Source: Opisthocomus hoazin (Eukaryota; Chordata; Aves; Opisthocomiformes; Opisthocomidae). Taken from it: a stretch of 64,000 bases of DNA. The stretch is taken from positions 71,406,308 through 71,470,307 of the forward strand of contig NC_134454.1 in NCBI RefSeq assembly GCF_030867145.1. The letters are read 5' to 3'. Under the pieces are notes generated by a model, which was given only the letters and a program-made list of their open reading frames with translations, did no database searches and was not told the DNA's origin. Numbering within the stretch: position 1 is the first letter of the stretch; each line of letters begins with the position of its first letter. The position numbers and the translations under genes are program-made. This document shows positions 61,101 to 64,000 of the stretch, piece after piece.

Positions 61101-62190
61101 CTGGGTTCTCTCAGCATCCAGGACAGCCAGTCTCTCTAACCCTCTGAGGGCCGTAGGGTTAGGGCAGCTGGACTCCAGGGAAGACTCTGTTAAATGCCAC
61201 AAGTTGGATGAGATGGAATTGAATCTTGGAGATTAGCCCACAATCAGACCATATGCTTGAAACAGGTCATGAAAACACTGCACCTTCCCAGTTCCATATC
61301 ACTAAACTAGCTTCTTCTGATAGCTGTTTTCTGAAAGAAATATGTCCTTTCATAAAGCACAGCACAATCTATATGTATTATCGACTCACCCAGATGCCTT
61401 TGAATTGGCACTGGTACAGAGACATGAGAACATAATAAGCTGTTCTCCAGCTACCAGACTATGTGCTGTTGTCAATATATGTTATTCAGTACAATTCAGC
61501 ATCCTGGTATGGCTGGAAGTCTGTTACTGTCTTACACACAGTGTGTGTCTTTGTAAAGTCAGATAAACTGTAGGCTGCTCAGATTTTATAAATATGTTTT
61601 CTTCTTCCCAGCTGAAATAAAAGCTAGCCAAAATTCATGCTCACAAAGGCACCAATTTAAGTCCCAAATAAGTCTTTAAGCTATGTTATTTCAGATTTAC
61701 ATGCATGTAATCAGGAGCAGAATTTAGATTATTATGTTTAATCTAGTTCAACTCTTTCTAATTCTTTCCTGGTGGGAGGATATTAAAGCTTTCAAGAGTC
61801 AGTCATTGTTTCAGTTTTTTGGTGTACCCATGGCAGGTTTATAATTTTTATGTTTCATCCAATTGGAATGACAACCACATGCTGTAGGATTTTTCCCCTC
61901 ATTACACAAACCTTCACTATGTACTTTGCTGAGCAAATATCTGATCTTGTATCAGATGAGTAAAACCTAATGAGTTAAAGTATAAGTCCCAACCTGCTTA
62001 GATTGATTCAAAACCCCCTTTCCCAATTCATTTACTCTGGCTTTGCCATTGCTTGTGACTTCCCAAAATTTCTCAGGGGTCTTGAAAGGCTGGACTTCTC
62101 TTTACTGCTTCTACTGATGGCTTTTGACAGATTATGTTACTGAAAAATAAAAATACTTTACACGAATATAGCTTTTAAATTTTTAATGTT
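55177..62190. other. Intergenic, no gene recognised
   Basis: AT-rich. 57080-57320 has CpG-containing, non-repetitive words with POU/homeodomain-type cores (TCGTATGCATAAGCAAT, CATTAAACTAATG) and might be conserved non-coding DNA. 59190-59350 and 59930-60200 are GC-richer without a recognisable exon. No transposon named. Confidence 0.4.
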
Positions 62191-62320
62191 CTTAGTTTAG
62201 GATTTAAGTGGCTTGCCCAAGGCAACAGAAGGAGTTAGAGACAAAACTGGATTAGACACAAAGTGTTTCTGGCTCATTGACTTGGGCTCACACCTCTAGA
62301 TAAGGCTTTTCTTTCCAGAA
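62191..62320 (+). mobile_element. MIR-like SINE remnant
   Basis: AAGTGGCTTGCCCAAGGCAACAGAAGGAGTTAGAGACAAAACTGGATTAGAC parallels the MIR block AAGTGACTTGCCCAAGGTCACACAGC..GAGCCAGGATTAGAAC. Diverged; from consensus memory. Confidence 0.5.
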
Positions 62321-64000
62321 CAGTAAAACTGCTCTTCCAGTGTTACAAAAGAAGTCCAGTAGGTAAACTTCCAAAAAGTATGAGCTGAACTCATTGAGAT
62401 TTGACTTAGTGTTTCCCAGGTGGTGATATATAATAGCATCATTTTTCCCTGCCCAGCACTTAGCTCTTCTTCAATTTGTGTCTTTTCCTGTTGCCTTCCT
62501 TATTTTATGTGATGCAGAAAAATGTGATGTTAATATTTGATTAATTTTGCCAAACTGTTGCCATTTTAATTAGCTTCACTGTTAAGAGTGTATTACTTAT
62601 TTCTGTTCTGAATTTCTTCTGTCATCTAATGCAGCCTCTTACACTGGTGTCTATTAAACTGAAGAGCTAATGGTTGGTGGCATGTTATTGATTTACAGAA
62701 TATGATCAGATAGACTTTTCATTTTCTTTTGTTTGAACAGAACAGTGTGGGCTCCTCCACTCCCTCAATATAAATTTCCCAAATACCTATTCATTCTCAT
62801 GATTCTTTCTGCAATCTTCTGTGAAATATCCATCTTTTTTTCAAAATTGTGTACACTGGAAATGACTGCACTGGAAAAGACACAGTGGGTGGGAGCAAAC
62901 TAACCAGATGTGGACTACTCACTCAAGATTCGCTATATGTCACTGAAGAGAGACAATCACTTTCAGGATAGAATCACACCATAAAAGTGCCTATTTCTCA
63001 TTCATTACTGTAAGGAAGCCCAAGGTGAATAATTCTATGTGGATGACCTAAGCTAGGTGATATGAGTCCTACTTAATATTCCAAAAACCAGGCACACTCA
63101 TTTCAGAAGAAATAAAATAAAATCCTAATAGCGATTCCTTTAGTAATACATGCAGGAGTTAAATTACTACTTTTGGTATTGTGGGAGAGCTCAGCCCATG
63201 TTTTGTGGGGTGCTTGCAACCTTGGGGGATAACTTTGGTTTGTGGCCTTTCAGTGCTTTCTCTGGAGCCACTTCACAGCTGATTGCAGGCTGGGTAAGCT
63301 GCACTGGCAGGATGGCAGGATGTTCACCTGTGCCACCTCTCCTGGTGGCCCTGAAGACACACAGCCATTTGGTACCGGTCACACAACCAGAGCTTAGCCA
63401 GGGAGCCAGATGTGGAGCAGAAGCTTCATGCTGCTGGGTGCGAGTGACTCCCATCTCTGCTGCCTGCACAGCTGCCCAGTGCTCCCCTGGATCTCCAAAT
63501 TCTCGTGGCTGCTTGTCTCAGCCTACTTGCTGTGCACGTGCATGCTCTTCCCAGCCATTTGGCAGTTACGGCTGCTGTAGTAGTGGTTCTTTTCTGTCAT
63601 TCACAAAAGGTATGCAGCCTGCCCAGGCAGATAACTTGGATGCTGCTGTCTATCCCAACAGCTGCTTTTCTTCCAAGATAGCATAGTATCTTTTTTAAGT
63701 TGTTGCTTACCAAACTGGAGTCTCCCTCTCCTTTAAATATGGCCTATATTTTCTTCTCATACATGCATGATTTTGTATTTGGCTGTATACGTATGGTTTT
63801 CTAGCCCATGCAGCACCAAATAATTCAGAATTTATTCACATTGATGACTTGCCTCTTTTTCTCATTTATCACTGCTCCATTATTGCACGGTCTATAAATT
63901 TTAACAGTAGGAATTTTATGTTTCACTTCAGGTTAATAATAGAAGGTGTCTAATGAGAGAGGAACAAAGAACAGACTACAGAGTGACTTCAGAAAGAACA
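62321..64000. other. Intergenic, no gene recognised
   Basis: AT-rich except a GC-richer part at 63180-63660, which gives a 178-codon plus-strand frame (63150-63686). The translation is rich in Cys, Ser and Ala with no recognised domain; it may be chance or part of a non-coding transcript. Confidence 0.4.

Noticed and set aside
63150..63686. 178-codon plus-strand frame
   Set aside because: No family resemblance, no signal or domain, GC-richer patch with fewer chance stops. Kept only as a note.
1..64000. Neighbouring genes NDUFS4 or MOCS2
   Set aside because: Expected nearby by synteny, but I saw no exon matching either; they probably lie outside the window.
1..64000. tRNA genes, CRISPR arrays, tandem gene clusters or full endogenous retroviruses
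   Set aside because: No repeat-spacer pattern, no cloverleaf seen by eye and no gag/pol-like frame other than CR1. Short RNA genes could have been missed.

Overview
This is vertebrate nuclear DNA, most likely from a bird. A crocodilian or turtle is the less likely alternative. The evidence is: one spliced gene whose six exons match amniote follistatin closely; many CR1 LINE fragments whose 3' ends carry the typical ATTCTRTG-type short repeat; short introns with sharp CpG islands; and a few very old MIR-like and hAT-like remnants. I found no bacterial, phage or CRISPR features.

The only protein-coding host gene I can support is follistatin (FST) on the minus strand. Its coding exons are at 19880-19799, 17773-17582, 17157-16939, 16572-16348, 15380-15150 and 14416-14334. 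All introns are GT-AG, every junction is phase 1, and the product is 343 aa: signal peptide, N-terminal domain, three follistatin domains and an acidic tail. The 3' UTR runs to about 13310. A TATA-like box at 20007-20019 places the start of transcription near 19985. Secreted follistatin binds and neutralises activin and some BMPs. The domain-per-exon layout shows how long and short isoforms could arise at intron 5.

Layout. 1-13.3 kb is 3' flank with a long CR1 (2461-4330), shorter CR1 pieces, a hAT-type MITE (5081-5200) and MIR-like remnants. 13.3-20 kb is FST. 20-22.3 kb is the GC-rich promoter and upstream region, with a 69-bp alternating pyrimidine-purine tract, several long G/C homopolymers, and moderate-GC islands that look like regulatory DNA, including a GTCTG-GA-CAGAC SMAD-type palindrome. 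22.3-64 kb is AT-rich, gene-poor sequence with four more CR1 pieces (25.5-29.6 kb and 50.3-50.9 kb), one possible decayed retrocopy (52.7-53.25 kb), a compound CA microsatellite (55.1 kb) and no recognised exon.

I see no new multi-gene system. The observations most worth checking are the two near-identical, same-orientation CR1 copies that bracket FST, the SMAD-type palindrome upstream, the Z-DNA-prone tract against the core promoter, the G-rich block in intron 1, and the head-to-tail CR1 junction at 25664.
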